Assembly: GCA_965263245.1 (NCBI GenBank)
Contig: CBDHHR010001146.1
Coordinates: forward strand, 124,001-188,000
Source: DT-68 sp965263245
GTDB lineage: Bacteria; Bacillota_I; Bacilli_A; Mycoplasmatales; Metamycoplasmataceae
Direction of reading: 5' to 3'
Length of the DNA stretch: 64,000 bases
The notes under the pieces were generated by a model, which made no database searches, had not been told where the DNA came from, and saw nothing but the letters and a program-made list of their open reading frames with translations. The translations under genes and the position numbers were made by a program. Shown in pieces: positions 10,066-21,606 of the stretch (its first letter is position 1; every line of letters begins with the position of its first letter).

Positions 10066-12834
10066 ATGAAATTATCAAAAACTAAAAAAATACTTTTATT
10101 AGGAACATCCATTGGATTTTTAGCAACTATTATTGTTACACCAATTGTTTTACTTAATAATAATCAAAATAATCAAGATGAGCAAAACCAAAAAGATGTT
10201 GAAAGTGTAGTTAAAATACTTGAAGAAAAAAAGCAAAACGAAAGAATATTAAAATTTGCAAGTAGTTTAACAGGTAAAATTGTTACCAATAATCAAGAAA
10301 AAATTGTTGCAAAAATAAAAACTTTAATTGGTGTTTCAAATTTAAAAGAAGTTAAAATTGAAATTTATATGAAAAATGATCAAGACATTTCACCTAATTA
10401 TGCAAAAATTCAAATTAAAGTTTCAAAAGGAAAATATTCAAAAACAGTTGATTCTGAAAAATCTTATTTTGTTATAAGAGAACAAAATAAGCAAGAAATC
10501 ATTGCTGATGTTAATAGTGTTAAAAATGCTTTAACTAAATTAGGAACAAAAACTTTAGAACTTAAAGCTAAAGTTGATGATAAAAGCGTTAATGGTAATA
10601 AGGATGCAATTTTAAATATCCTTAAGCAAGTAGAAGGTTATTCAGAAATTGATTTTAAAGAAAAAGAAGTAAAAATTAAAGTAAAAGAAAATTCTAATCA
10701 ATTACCTTTGCATAGCGCAACTCCTACAAGCATTATTTTTATTCTTTCAAAAGGTACTTATAATATTGAAGTAAGTGGTTTTAGTGCAAAACAACTTGCT
10801 CCTAATCAAGTTAATATTATTACAAGAGAACTTAATCAATTAAAATCAAGTTTAGAAAATTTAGAAACTAAAGAGGTAGAAGTTTATGCTCCAAGTCAAG
10901 ATAAAACAATTACTCATAATAAAACTGCTATTAAAAATGCAATTGAAAATTTAGATGGTTATAATGAAATTGATTTAGATGGAGCTTCTTTAGAAGTAAA
11001 AAATTCTATTGATAATTTGCCAACAAACGATCAACCAGCAACTAGTATTATTTTAATTCTTTCTAAAAATAATGTTGATGTTGAAGTTCAAGGTTTTAGT
11101 GCTAAGCAATCTTTAACTATGACGCCTCAAGATAAAATAAACCAGATTAAAGAAAAAATCACTGATAAAGACCTTTTAATTGCTCCCAATGTTTCAACCC
11201 AAAACCAAAGTGAAATTCAAAGTGCAATTAAAAATCAACTTCAAAACAAAAATCCCTTTTTAAATAATGATGATCTTTCAAAAATTAGCATTAATCTTTC
11301 ATCTTTAACTTTAGGAATTAGAACCGAAGTTATTCTTAGTATTAGCATTGATTCTACAACTTCATTATTAAATATTTATGTTGAAAAAGCTAATTTATTA
11401 AAAAGTTCAAACATTATTAATGGTAGTGGTGGAACAATTTTCCAAGATGAATTTAAAAATCTTTGAGCAATGAGTTCTTCAATAACTAGAGATGTTGATG
11501 GAAACGAAGAAACTTTTCATACAAAACTTCAAGTTCTTAAATCAAATACAAGTAAAGATGGTTATGCAAATTCTTGAACTAATGATAATAGCGAAGATGG
11601 TGAACCATTATTAAAAGGTTCAAATATTGACAACGGAAGTGGCGGAGTAATTTTCCAAGATGATTTTGGTAATCTTTGAACAATGGCAAAAGATCAAAAA
11701 CTCCAAGTTCTTAGAGTGAACGAAAATGGTGATGGTTATAATGAAAGCATTGGCTGAACTAGTGCTACTAATAGCGGATTAACAAATGGTTCAAACATTA
11801 CTAATGGTTCTTTTGGAACAATTCTTCAAGATGATTTTAAAAACCTTTGATCAGTTGGAAGAAATTCAAAACTTCAAGTTCTTAGAATAAACGAAAATGG
11901 TGATGGTTATAATGAAAGTATTGGCTGAACTAACGCTACTAATAGCGGATTAACAAACGGTTCAAACATTACTGATGGTTTTACAGGAGAAATTTTTCAA
12001 GATAATTTTAAAAACCTTTGATCAGCCGGAAGAAATTCAAAACTTCAAGTTCTTAGAGTAAACGAAAATGGTGACGGTTATAATGAAAGCATTGGTTGAA
12101 CTAATGCTACTAATAGTGGATTAACAAAACATTCAAATATTATTCATGGTGCTTATTCAAAAATTTTTCAAGATAATTTTAAAAATCTTTGAATAATTGG
12201 AATTGGTACAAAAGATTTTCAAGTTCTTAAAGCAAATTCACAAAAAGATGGTTATGATGAAAGTGTTGGTTGAATTGCTACTAGTAGCAATAGATTATTG
12301 TTAAATTCAAATATTGACAATGGTTTAGGTGGAGTAATTTTTCAAGATGATTTTGATAATCTTTGAACAATGGCAACTAATCAAAAACTTCAAGTTCTCA
12401 AAGCAAACACAAATAAAGATGATTATGTAAATACTGGTTGAGCTAGTGCTACTAATAGCGGATTAACAAAAGGTTCAAACATTATTGATGGTTCACACGG
12501 AATAATTTTTCAAGATAAATTTAAGAACCTTTGAGCAATGGGATACGGAACAAATCTTCAAGTTCTTAGAGTGAACGAAAATGGTGATGGTTATAATGAA
12601 AGCATTGGTTGAACTAGTGCTAATAATAGTGGATTAACAAACGGTTCAAACATTACTGATGGTAATAGAGGAACAATTTTTCAAGATGATTTTGATAACC
12701 TTTGAGCAATGAGTTATAAGGAGATAAAAATTATTAAAAATGTTAAAAAAATTATTCACACAAAAATTCAAGTTCTTAAAGTCAATCAAAACGGCAATGG
12801 TTATGTAGATTCATGACAAAAACCTAGTGATTAA
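10066..12834 (+). CDS. Surface protein, stalk type B with 8-repeat head
   Basis: The 922-residue protein is the third type B paralogue and is more diverged in the stalk than the pair at 2875 and 5754. Order: Lys-rich N-terminus, one hydrophobic helix, four stalk domains (each with two helices and a KVSKG or ILSKN strand), then eight Trp repeats with NLW cores near 11457, 11670, 11842, 12014, 12185, 12358, 12525 and 12700, ending VDSWQKPSD. The first repeat has the same inserted segment (ITRDVDGNEETFHT) as the gene at 2875, so first repeats are orthologous between genes. TGA is Trp throughout the head. Likely an anchored surface protein. Confidence 0.8.
11395..12820 (+). repeat. Eight tandem propeller-like repeats, gene at 10066
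   Basis: Eight in-frame units of 56-57 codons (the first about 71), core IFQDDFKNLW and linker NENGDGYNESIGWT. Unit number equals that of the paralogues. Confidence 0.85.
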
Positions 12835-12965
12835 TTATTTTATTATTAGTTTTAAATAAATTAAATTAGCATTATTTAAAATTAAAAAATTAAATTTTAT
12901 TTTACTAATTTAACAATAATATAAATTATTTTTCTTGTTATTTAGTTTTTCTTTATAATTCTTAT

Positions 12966-15341
12966 ATGAAAAATTTTTTTACTTCTATGGAACTTAAAAG
13001 AGCTTATAAAGAATTAGTTTTAATAAACAATTTAACGGAGAAAATGCGAAAATCTTCTGATAAAAAATTACAAGCAAAAACTAAGGAGTTTAAAAAAAGA
13101 TTAAAAAACGGCGAAACACTTGATGACATTAGAGTTGAAGTGTTTGCAGTAATTAGAGAAGTAACTTTCAGAAGGCTGCAAAAGTGACCTTTTGATGTTC
13201 AAATGCTGGGTGGTTTAATTTTAGATTATGGTTCAGTTGCAGAGATGGTAACCGGTGAAGGTAAAACAATTGCTTCAATTGCTCCTGCTTATTTAAACGC
13301 TCTTTTAGGAAAAGGAGTGATTGTTTCAACAGTTAATGAATACCTTACAGTTCGTGATGCCGAAGAAGTTTCATTAGTTCATTGTTGAATGGGATTAACA
13401 GTGGGAGTTAATTTAAAAGATAAATCAAATGATGAAAAAAGAGAAGCATACAATGCCGACATAACTTATTCGGTTCATTCTGAAGTTGGTTTTGATTATT
13501 TAAGAGACAACATGGTTCCAAAAATTGAACTTAAAGTTCAAAGAAGTTTTAACTTTGCATTAATTGATGAGGTTGATTCAATTTTAATTGATGAAGCTAG
13601 AACGCCACTAATTATTTCGGGTGGTTCAACCGAAAGTTTTCAAACTTATGTTTCTGCTGATTCGTTTGCTAAGTCGTTAAAAAACGAAGAAGATTACGAA
13701 ATTGATGGTGAGAGTAGATCAATTCAGCTAACTGAAGACGGAATGAAAAAAGCTACTTCTTTCTTTGGTGTTTCAAACATTTTTGAAATTCAAAATTCTG
13801 ACATTGTTCACAGGGTAAATAATGCTTTAAGAGCCAATTTTTTAATGTTTAAAGATGCTGATTACATTGTTCACGAAAACCAAATTTTAATTGTTGATGC
13901 ATTCACCGGAAGAGTTATGGAAGGAAGAAGTTTTTCGGACGGACTACACCAAGCAATTCAAGCTAAAGAAGTAGTTGAAATTGAACCCGAAACCAAGACC
14001 CTTGCAACAATTACATATCAAAATTTATTCAGAATGTTTAGCAAGCTTTCAGGAATGACCGGTACAGCAAAAACCGAAGAAGATGAATTTTTAAACATTT
14101 ATAATATGAAAGTGCAGGTTATACCAACTAACAGGCCATTAATTAGAATTAACCATCCCGATTTAATATTTTCAAATCTAAAAAATAAGTATAAAGCAAT
14201 TATTCAAGACATCAAAGAAAGATACGAAAAAGGACAACCGGTTTTAGTTGGTACCGAAGAAGTTTCTGAGTCAGAAAAACTTTCAAAGATGCTTAAAAAA
14301 GTAAACATTCCCCATAAAGTTTTAAACGCAAAACAAAACGAACAAGAAGCGGAAATAATCGCTCAAGCTGGTAAAGAAAAATCAATTACGATCGCCACAA
14401 ACATGGCAGGTCGTGGTACTGACATTGTTCCCACAAGAAAAGCAGTTGAGTACGGTGGTTTATACGTTCTTGGTACAAATAAATCTGAAGCAAGAAGAAT
14501 TGACAACCAACTAAAAGGTCGTTCAGGTCGTCAAGGTGATATTGGTGAATCAAGGTTTTATCTTTCTTTAGAAGATAAGTTAATTTCAAGATTTTCTAAC
14601 CAACCAAAACTAAGAGATTTGTTTAAAGACCACGGTGAAAGTCCGATTAAAAACCGTTCGGTTCGCAGGGCATTAAAAACAGCACAAATCAAAATTGAAG
14701 GATTTAATTATGATGCAAGAAAAAACGTGCTTCAATTTGATGATGTAATTAGACAACAAAGAGATTTAATATATGCACAAAGAGACATCATTATTTCGGT
14801 AGAAGATTTAAAAATTGTGATTCAAAAAATGATGAAATCAGTGATTAAAGATTTATTTGAAGATAACACCTTTAATTCAATAAGGGATAAAAATAATAAA
14901 ATTAACGTTCCAAAATTTGTAAAAATTATTAATTCAATTTGGTTTAATTATACAACCAATAGACTACAAGAAAAAGACCTTTTAAACAAGCAAGAAGATG
15001 AAATAATTAAAATTGTTGAAAAACATTTACTAGATGGTTATGAAGAAATTAGAGAAAACATTACTAAAAATCTTTCTAAAGAAGAACTACTTGAGTTAGA
15101 AAGACAGATTGTTTTAAAAACTTTTGATGAAAACTGACAAGTTCACATTGAAAAAATGACAAAACTTAGAACTGCTTCATCAATGGCTTCATATGCCCAA
15201 AAAAACCCGTATCAGGTTTATGTTGAAAAAGGTGTTGAATATTTTAATGAACTTTTATCAAGAATTTCTCATAACACTGTAAAGTTAATTACAACAAATT
15301 ATTATGCTCAAAAAGACTTAATTATTCCACCTGCAGAGTAA
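12966..15341 (+). CDS. secA: Preprotein translocase ATPase SecA
   Basis: SecA drives ATP-dependent protein export through SecYEG at the membrane. The 791-residue product shows Walker A TGEGKT (residues about 97-102), the VNEYLT and VHSEVGFDYLRDNM blocks, Walker B LIDEVDSILIDEARTPLI, the preprotein-binding region, and the second motor domain with TNMAGRGTDI and GRSGRQGD. Two in-frame TGA codons (near 13186 and 13387) and one near 15135 are Trp. It lacks the C-terminal zinc-binding tail, as is usual in mollicutes. It begins at ATG 12966 about 10 bases after TATAAT-like sequence, with no clear Shine-Dalgarno. It would export the large family of surface proteins encoded around it. Confidence 0.97.
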
Positions 15342-15405
15342 AATATCTATTTTTTGTTTTTATAATGTAAAATTAATATACAATTAACAATTTATAGAGG
15401 AAAAA

Positions 15406-16896
15406 ATGAAAAGAAATTTTAATGAAATTGAATTAATTAGAAGAAAAAAAATCAAAGAAATGGAAGCAAAAGGAATTGCTCCTTTTGCAAGAAATTGTTT
15501 ACATTTAGACAATTCACAATCTTTATTTGCAAAGTATGATAAATTTTCCAAAGAAGAGTTATTAAAAAAACATGCAACTACTTCTTTAGTAGGTCGGGTT
15601 ATGGCAATAAGAGGTCCTTTTGTTATTGGAAAAGATTCTTTTGGATCAATTCAAGCTTATGTTGATAAAAAAAGTTTTCCCGAAGTTGCTAAAGCTACAC
15701 GTTTTTTAGACATCGGTGACATTGTTAAATTTGAAGGTGAAATAATGAAAACTAAAACTGGTGTTTTAACGATTAAAGCTCATAAATTTTTATTTTTAGC
15801 TAAAAGTTTAAAACCAATTCCGGAAAAATTTCACGGACTTAAAGACATTGAAGAAAGATACAGAAAAAGGTATCTTGACTTAATAATGAACGAAAATATT
15901 AAAAAACTTTTTTGAACTAGAAGTAAAATTATTTCAAGAATTAGAAACTTTTTTGATGATTTAGGTTATTTAGAAGCTGAAACACCAATTCTTGAAAAAA
16001 CTTTAACTGGAGCAGCTGCTGAACCTTTTGAAACATACCATAATGCTTTAAAAGCAAACCTTTATTTAAGAATTGCAACTGAAGTCCCCCTTAAAAAATT
16101 ACTAGTTGGTGGATTTGATAAGGTTTATGAAATTGGAAGAATTTTTAGAAACGAAGGAATTGATACAACCCATAATCCTGAATTTACTTCTATTGAATTT
16201 TATGAAGCATATTCAAATTTAGAAAAAATTATGGTTAGAACTGAAGAAGTTTTTGCAAGCATTGCCAAAATGTTTAATAAGGAAGAAATTGAATTTAAAG
16301 GAAATAAAATTTCTCTAAAAAGACCGTTTAAAAAAATTAATATGGTTGATGCTGTTAATGAAAAAACTAAGAAAGATTTTAGAAATATAACTTTAGAAGA
16401 AGCTAAAGAAATTGCTCTTAAAAACAAAATAAAAGTTGAAAAATATTATAAAGTTGGTCACATAATTAGTGAATTGTTTGAAGCTTTAGTTGAAGAGTCA
16501 TTAATTCAACCTACGTTTGTTGTTGGTTTTCCTATTGAAGTTTCTCCGTTTGCAAAAAAAAGTGTTGATGATCAAAGATTTACAGACCGTGCAGAATTAT
16601 TTATTAACGGTAAAGAGTATGCCAACATGTTTAACGAAATAAATAATCCAATTGATCAATACTCAAGATTTGTTTCACAATTTGAAGAAAGAAAACAAGG
16701 AAATAAAGAGGCAAACGAAATTGATATAAGCTTTGTAGAAGCACTTGAATACGGAATGCCTCCAGCTGGTGGTTGTGGTATTGGAATAGACCGACTTGTT
16801 ATGTTATTTACCGGAAAAACATCAATAAGAGAGGTTCTTTTATTTCCCCATTTAAAAACCAAAAAAATAAAAAACAAGGACATTAATGATGAATAA
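15406..16896 (+). CDS. lysS: Lysyl-tRNA synthetase, class II
   Basis: Charges tRNA-Lys with lysine in the cytosol. The 496-residue protein has the N-terminal OB-fold anticodon-binding domain (about residues 50-150, SLVGRVMAIRGPF...) and the class II core: motif 1 near YLEAETPIL, motif 2 EIGRIFRNEGIDTTHNPEFT, motif 3 GCGIGIDRLVML near the C-terminus. GAGG lies upstream of ATG 15406. One TGA at 15913-15915 is Trp. The 3' end overlaps the next gene by 11 bases, so the two are translationally coupled. Confidence 0.97.
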
Positions 16897-17707
16897 AAAA
16901 GTATTTATTTTTGATATAGACGGAACACTTCTTAATAGTGACGAAAATGTTCAAGAATGTCACATTAAAGCTTTAATTAAAGCAAAAGCAAAAAACCATG
17001 AATTAGTTTTATGTTCAGGTAGAAGTTATGAACACATATTTCCGATATTAAAACAAATGCCAAAAAATTTGTTTAGATATTTAATTTGTAACAACGGAGC
17101 ATACATCCATGATTTAAAAACAAATAAAAAAATTATTGAAAATTCCATTGATATTTCATTTTTAGAAACACTAGAAAAACTTGGAGAAAAATATAAAACT
17201 CTTTGGGCGGTACACACATTAGAATTTTCAAAAAGAGGTCGTTTTTGAAAAGAAAAAGAACCAGAGTGGTTTAAAAACGTTAAAGATAAAGAATGACACG
17301 TGTTTGAATATTTTGATTTTTCAAAAATTAAACATTTATTTAATAATACTAAAATAACACAGGTAACTTGAAGAACCACTAAAGAAATTGTTGCTAAAAT
17401 GTTACCAGAAGTTAAAAAAGCAGCTCAAGATTATAATTATTTTGTGAGCGGAAAAGTTTATATTGATATTCTTCCCAAAGGAGTGAGTAAACTAAGTGGA
17501 ATAGCAATTTTATGTAAAATTCTTGACACTAATTTAAAATCATGCATTGCTTTTGGAGACTCTGGTAATGATATCGAAATGCTTAAAGGTGTTGGTTATA
17601 GTATTGCACCTAAAAACGCAACTAAAGAAGCTAAAGAAGTTGCTAACATAATTATTGGAGATCATAATACTTGTGCTCTTGCAGACAAACTACTAGAATT
17701 AATATAA
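16886..17707 (+). CDS. HAD-superfamily Cof-type phosphatase
   Basis: Predicted cytosolic phosphatase of the Cof/YidA group, which acts on sugar phosphates and related small molecules. The 273-residue product has motif I DIDGTLLNS (nucleophile Asp, residues about 9-13), the CSGR motif II region, and motif IV GDSGNDIEML. The cap domain in the middle carries several TGA Trp codons. Two adjacent ATGs (16886, 16889) are possible; AAGGACA lies upstream and both overlap the end of lysS. Substrate unknown. Confidence 0.9.
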
Positions 17708-17805
17708 ATTTAAAAGTTGTAAAAAAAGAAAATTTTAATAAATTATTTTTTAATAATTAAAATAATAATCTAAAAATATTTATTAAAATTAAAGAGAGGT
17801 AAATA

Positions 17806-18123
17806 ATGGATATATTTTGTAAAATTATAAATAAAAAAGTACCAACTAAATTTCTTTATGAAGATAATTTTGTAGTAGCATTTGAAGACATTCATCCCAT
17901 TAGAGCTGGACATTTTTTAGTTGTACCTAAAATTCATTCAAATAATCTTAGAGATATTAATGAAAAAGATTTTACTTACTTAATTACAGTTGCAAGAAAA
18001 TTAGCATTAGAAACAATTGCAAGGTTAAATGTAAGCGGGTTTCAATTAAAAATTAATAATGAAAAAGCAGCCGGACAAGAAGTTTTTCATACGCACGTTC
18101 ACATAATTCCTTCTGAAAAATAA
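17806..18123 (+). CDS. HIT-family nucleotide hydrolase
   Basis: The 105-residue protein contains the histidine triad HTHVHIIP near its C-terminus and the N-terminal block MDIFCKIINKKVPTKF...EDNFVVAFEDIHPIRAGH typical of Hint/HinT proteins, which hydrolyse phosphoramidate or other nucleotide conjugates. GAGAGG precedes ATG 17806. It is slightly short for the family (usually 110-140 residues). It is convergent with the permease on the other strand, 27 bases away. Confidence 0.9.
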   Translation: MDIFCKIINKKVPTKFLYEDNFVVAFEDIHPIRAGHFLVVPKIHSNNLRDINEKDFTYLITVARKLALETIARLNVSGFQLKINNEKAAGQEVFHTHVHIIPSEK

Positions 18124-18150
18124 AAAATAATTAAATTAAGTAATTAAAGT

Positions 18151-19380
18151 TTATTTTTTTGTTTTATTTTTTAAAGTTAATTTTTGTTTTTTAGTTTTTA
18201 AATAATTATTTAAAAAAATTAGTGATGATGAAATTATAAAACTAACTCCAAATGATACAATTGGAGCAAACGGTACTATTTCTGGAATAAACGTAATTCC
18301 TGAAGAAAAAGCTCATATTGCAATTAATATAAAGTTTATTTCTTTTTTATTAGAAATTGTTTCTTTTTTATTAAAAAAATATGCTGTCATAATTAATGCT
18401 CCAATTGCGGGAATAAAAGCATTGAGAATAAAGAGAAAATTAATAAAGTTATCAAAAAGAATTATTGAAAAAGCAGCACCAATTAAACCAAAAACAACAA
18501 CTCCAACTCTTTTGGGAAGGTTAAACCAATTTTTAAACGCAAGTGATATTGAATAAAGTGCTGAATCACCCGTTGTTCAAATATTAAGAATTAAAATGAT
18601 TAAACCAACAATCATAAACCCTTGTTTTTTAGCAATAGAAACAAAATCAAAGACTTTATCTTCATAAAAAAGACCTCCGATAAAACCAAATGTAATCATT
18701 AATCCGTTTCCAACAAAAAATGCAAGCATAGTTGATACAACAGCATTTTTTGAATTATCAGCATTAACGGCAAAGTTTGGAACAAACGTTGCTCCAGAAA
18801 TAAAAGTTGCAATTACTAACGAAATTCCTGCTCAAACTCCGAGTTTTGTTGTTAAAGCAGGTGTTATTTCATTAGTTCCACTGGCAATTCCGATCGTTGT
18901 AAAACCAAGAATTATTACTAATGGTACTGCAACGATTGATAATAATGTTAAAGATTTAATTCCAAAAAATGAAGTACTAATAATTAAAAGTGCAACTGGG
19001 AAAACTAACGCGTAAGGATTAATACCAATTTCACTTGCAATTGGTATTGCAATCATTGCAATACCCACACCATTTCATCCGATTTGACTAATAACCATCA
19101 TCATCGAAGGAATAATTGCGCCTTTATTACCAAAAGCATTTTTTAAAACACCATCAAGATTTTTGTTTGTTTTTTTAGCAATGTAAGCGTTTAATCCCCC
19201 ATAGAATGCTAAAAAAAAATTACCACATATAATCGCAATAATTCCTGTATTAATGTTCATTTCATCAGCAAGTTGTCCGCCCGATAAAACAGAAGCTGAA
19301 AAGATGGTAAATCCAAACATTAAAGCAAGCATCGACCAAAAACTATGATAGTTAATGTGGATTTTTGTTTTTTTACTCAT
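18151..19380 (-). CDS. NCS1-type nucleobase permease, cytosine permease-like
   Basis: The 409-residue membrane protein has about 11-12 hydrophobic segments. Early motifs are HSFWSMLALMFGFTIFSA and SGGQLAD, followed by GNFFLAFYGGLNAYIAKKTNKN and MVISQIGWNGVGIAM. This pattern fits the nucleobase:cation symporter 1 group that includes cytosine permease CodB, so the likely role is uptake of cytosine or another base. TGA Trp codons occur at the GWNG, VWAG and IWTTGD positions. The start has AAGGAAAA 10 bases upstream. The long leader contains a terminator and a possible pseudoknot, suggesting control by attenuation. Exact substrate not shown by sequence. Confidence 0.8.
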
Positions 19381-19410
19381 AATTATATATTTTCCTTTTA
19401 TTTTTTTCTT

Positions 19411-19442
19411 AAAAAAAAAAAAAGAACATACTTTTTCTTTTT
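19411..19442 (-). terminator. Terminator hairpin in permease leader
   Basis: Reading the minus strand, AAAAAGAA (19442-19435), an 8-nt loop and TTCTTTTT (19426-19419) are followed by further Ts to 19411. It stands before the permease ATG at 19380 rather than after a gene, as expected for an attenuator. Confidence 0.45.
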
Positions 19443-19448
19443 TTTAAA

Positions 19449-19477
19449 GGTATTTACTTTAAGGATCTACCAGCCTT
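19449..19477 (-). ncRNA. Possible H-type pseudoknot in permease leader
   Basis: On the minus strand AAGG (19477-19474) can pair with CCUU (19464-19461), while GGUA in its loop (19471-19468) pairs with UACC (19452-19449). The last connecting loop is AAAGUAAA. The order AAGG-CU-GGUA-GAU-CCUU-AAAGUAAA-UACC is a classical H-type pseudoknot with an A-rich loop, a fold used by small-molecule riboswitches. I cannot match it to a known class. It lies between a TATAAT (on the minus strand near 19506-19511) and a terminator. Confidence 0.4.
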
Positions 19478-19640
19478 GTTTGGTGTATTAATTTTTTATT
19501 GAAACAATTATAACAATTAATTATTTTATTTAATGTTAATTTTATTTAACAAAAATAATGTATTTTAAAAATTAAACACAATGATGATTTATTTATAAAG
19601 TTTATTATTTTCATTTAGTTATATTTAAAATATTATTTTT

Positions 19641-19844
19641 TTAAGATAAATTAAGTTCTCTTTTCGTTGCGGGAGTATTTTTCATAGCAGCAATCTTTTT
19701 TTGAACTTTTTATTTTTTCTAAAAACTTCCTTCAATGGTAATTTCAAACTCATCACCCTCTTTAAGATTTTCTTTATTTATTTTTATTATTGAATGTTTA
19801 GAATCTTTTAAAATTCTGTCTAGTTTTTCTTTGCTTATAAGCAT
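19641..19844 (-). pseudogene. Decayed copy of the hendecad-repeat gene
   Basis: The start MLISKEKL and first 41 residues match the six downstream-numbered copies. A TAG at 19719-19721 and a TAA at 19710-19712 then interrupt the frame, the whole 11-residue repeat region is missing, and only the C-terminal tail (KVQKKIAAMKNTP... to ELNLS) remains in the same frame. This is a remnant at the end of the tandem array. Confidence 0.75.
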
Positions 19845-20023
19845 TATTTTAGTCTCCTTCTTTATATCAAAAAATGAGCGAAACACTTTTTAGTTTTAAC
19901 TAAAATTTAGTTTTAAAGTTAAAAAAAGATTATTTTTCACTCTATATTTATATGTATAAAAATCATTAATAAAATATAATTTAAACTAAATTAATTATTT
20001 TATTTAATGTTAATATTATTTTT

Positions 20024-20602
20024 TTAAGATAAACCAAGTTCTTTTTTCATTGTGGGAGTATTTTTCATAGTAGCAATGTCTTTTTTAATGCTGACAATGT
20101 CTTTTTGAACTTTTTCTTTAAAAGGAATGAAAGTTTTTTCATTTCAATCTTTAAATCATTTAGGAATTTTAGTGTCAAAATATTCTTTTAATTTAATAAT
20201 TTGTGTTTCAACATCTTTTTTTAATTTAGTAATTTTAGTTTCAACATTTTCATTTGACTTAGTAATTTTAGTTTCAAGATCTTCTTTTAATTTAGCAATT
20301 TTAGTTTCAACATTTTCATTTGACTTAGTAATTTTAGTTTCAAGATCTTCTTTTAATTTAGTAATTTTAGTTTCAACATTTTCATTTGACTTAGTAATTT
20401 TAGTTTCAAGATCTTCTTTTAATTTAGTAATTTTGTTTTCAAAATCTTTGTTTCAATCTTTAAATCATTTTGGTGTAGGTTTTATAATTTTCTCTTTTCT
20501 ATGAAAAATTCCTTTAATGACAATTTTAAATTTATCTTTTAATTTTATTGAATGTTTAGAATTTTTTAAAATTTTGTTTAATTTTTCTTTGCTTATAAGC
20601 AT
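20024..20602 (-). CDS. Hendecad-repeat protein, copy 1
   Basis: The 192-residue protein has an N-terminus MLISKEKLNKILKNSKHSIKLK and a PTPKWFKDWNKDFE block. About eight 11-residue units follow, alternating ETKITKLKEDL and ETKITKSNENV, before a second PKWFKDWNEKTFIPF block and the tail TMKNTPTMKKELGLS. Eleven residues make three helical turns, so the centre should be a long amphipathic helix or coiled coil. There is no signal peptide. Trp codons are TGA. AAGGAGAC precedes the ATG. Function unknown; I do not recognise the family. It is one of six intact tandem copies. Confidence 0.7.
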
Positions 20603-20753
20603 TATTTTAGTCTCCTTTTTTATATCAAAAAATGAGTGATTTTTTCTAATTTTATTAAATTTAATCTAGAGTTAAATTTTAAAAACAGTAGAAACTTTAG
20701 TTTATAAATAATTTTTAATCGAAATACATTATAAATTAAGCATTATTTTTCAC

Positions 20754-20782
20754 TCTATATTTATATGTTTAAAAATGGTCAA
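20754..20782 (-). promoter_or_regulatory. Promoter of hendecad copy 1 (conserved in array)
   Basis: On the minus strand TTGACC (20782-20777), a 17-nt spacer and TATAGA (20759-20754). The same TTGACC-17-TATAGA stands at 21525-21553 for copy 2, 23119-23147 for copy 4 and 23890-23918 for copy 5; copy 3 (22361-22389) has TGTAGA. Each lies about 150 bases before its ATG, giving a long, conserved 5' leader with AAGGAGAC at its end. Confidence 0.65.
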
Positions 20783-20835
20783 TAAAGATAATTAAAAATA
20801 AATTAATTATTTTATTTAATGTTAATATTATTTTT

Positions 20836-21372
20836 TTAAGATAAACCAAGTTCTTTTTTCATTGTAGGAGTATTTTTCATAGTAGCAATGTCTTTTTCAA
20901 CTTTTTCTTTAAAAGGAATGAAAGTTTTTTCATTTCAATCTTTAAATCATTTAGGAATTTTAGTGTCAAAATATTCTTTTAATTTAGTAATTTTAGTTTC
21001 AACATTTTCATTTGACTTAGTAATTTTAGTTTCAAGATCTTCTTTTAATTTAGTAATTTTAGTTTCAAGATCTTCTTTTAATTTAGTAATTTTAGTTTCA
21101 ACATTTTCATTTGACTTAGTAATTTTAGTTTCAAGATCTTCTTTTAATTTAGTAATTTGAGTTTCAACATTTTCATTTCATTTAGTTAATAATTTAGTAA
21201 TTTTGTTTTCAAAATCTTTATTTCAATCTTTAAATCATTTTGGTGTAGGTTTTATAATTTTCTCTTTTCTATGAAAAATTCCTTTAATGACAATTTTAAA
21301 TTTATCTTTTAATTTTATTGAATGTTTAGAATTTTTTAAAATTTTGTTTAATTTTTCTTTGCTTATAAGCAT
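20836..21372 (-). CDS. Hendecad-repeat protein, copy 2
   Basis: 178 residues with the same N-terminus, paired PKWFKDWN blocks and tail as copy 1. It lacks the VSIKKD insertion near the C-terminus and has an LLTKWNENVETQITKL variant of the first unit. The unit order is LKEDL, SNENV, LKEDL, LKEDL, SNENV. It is nearly identical to copy 5, including the flanking DNA, which points to a block duplication. Function unknown. Confidence 0.7.
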
Positions 21373-21606
21373 TATTTTAGTCTCCTTTTTTATATCAAAA
21401 AATGAGTGATTTTTTCTAATTTTATTAAATTTATATCTAGAGTTAAATTTTAAAACCAGTAGAAACTTTAGTTTATAAATAATTTTTAATCGAAATACAT
21501 TATAAATTAAGTATTATTTTTCACTCTATATTTATATGTTTAAAAATGGTCAATAAAGATAATTTAAACTAAATTAATTATTTTATTTAATGTTAATATT
21601 ATTTTT

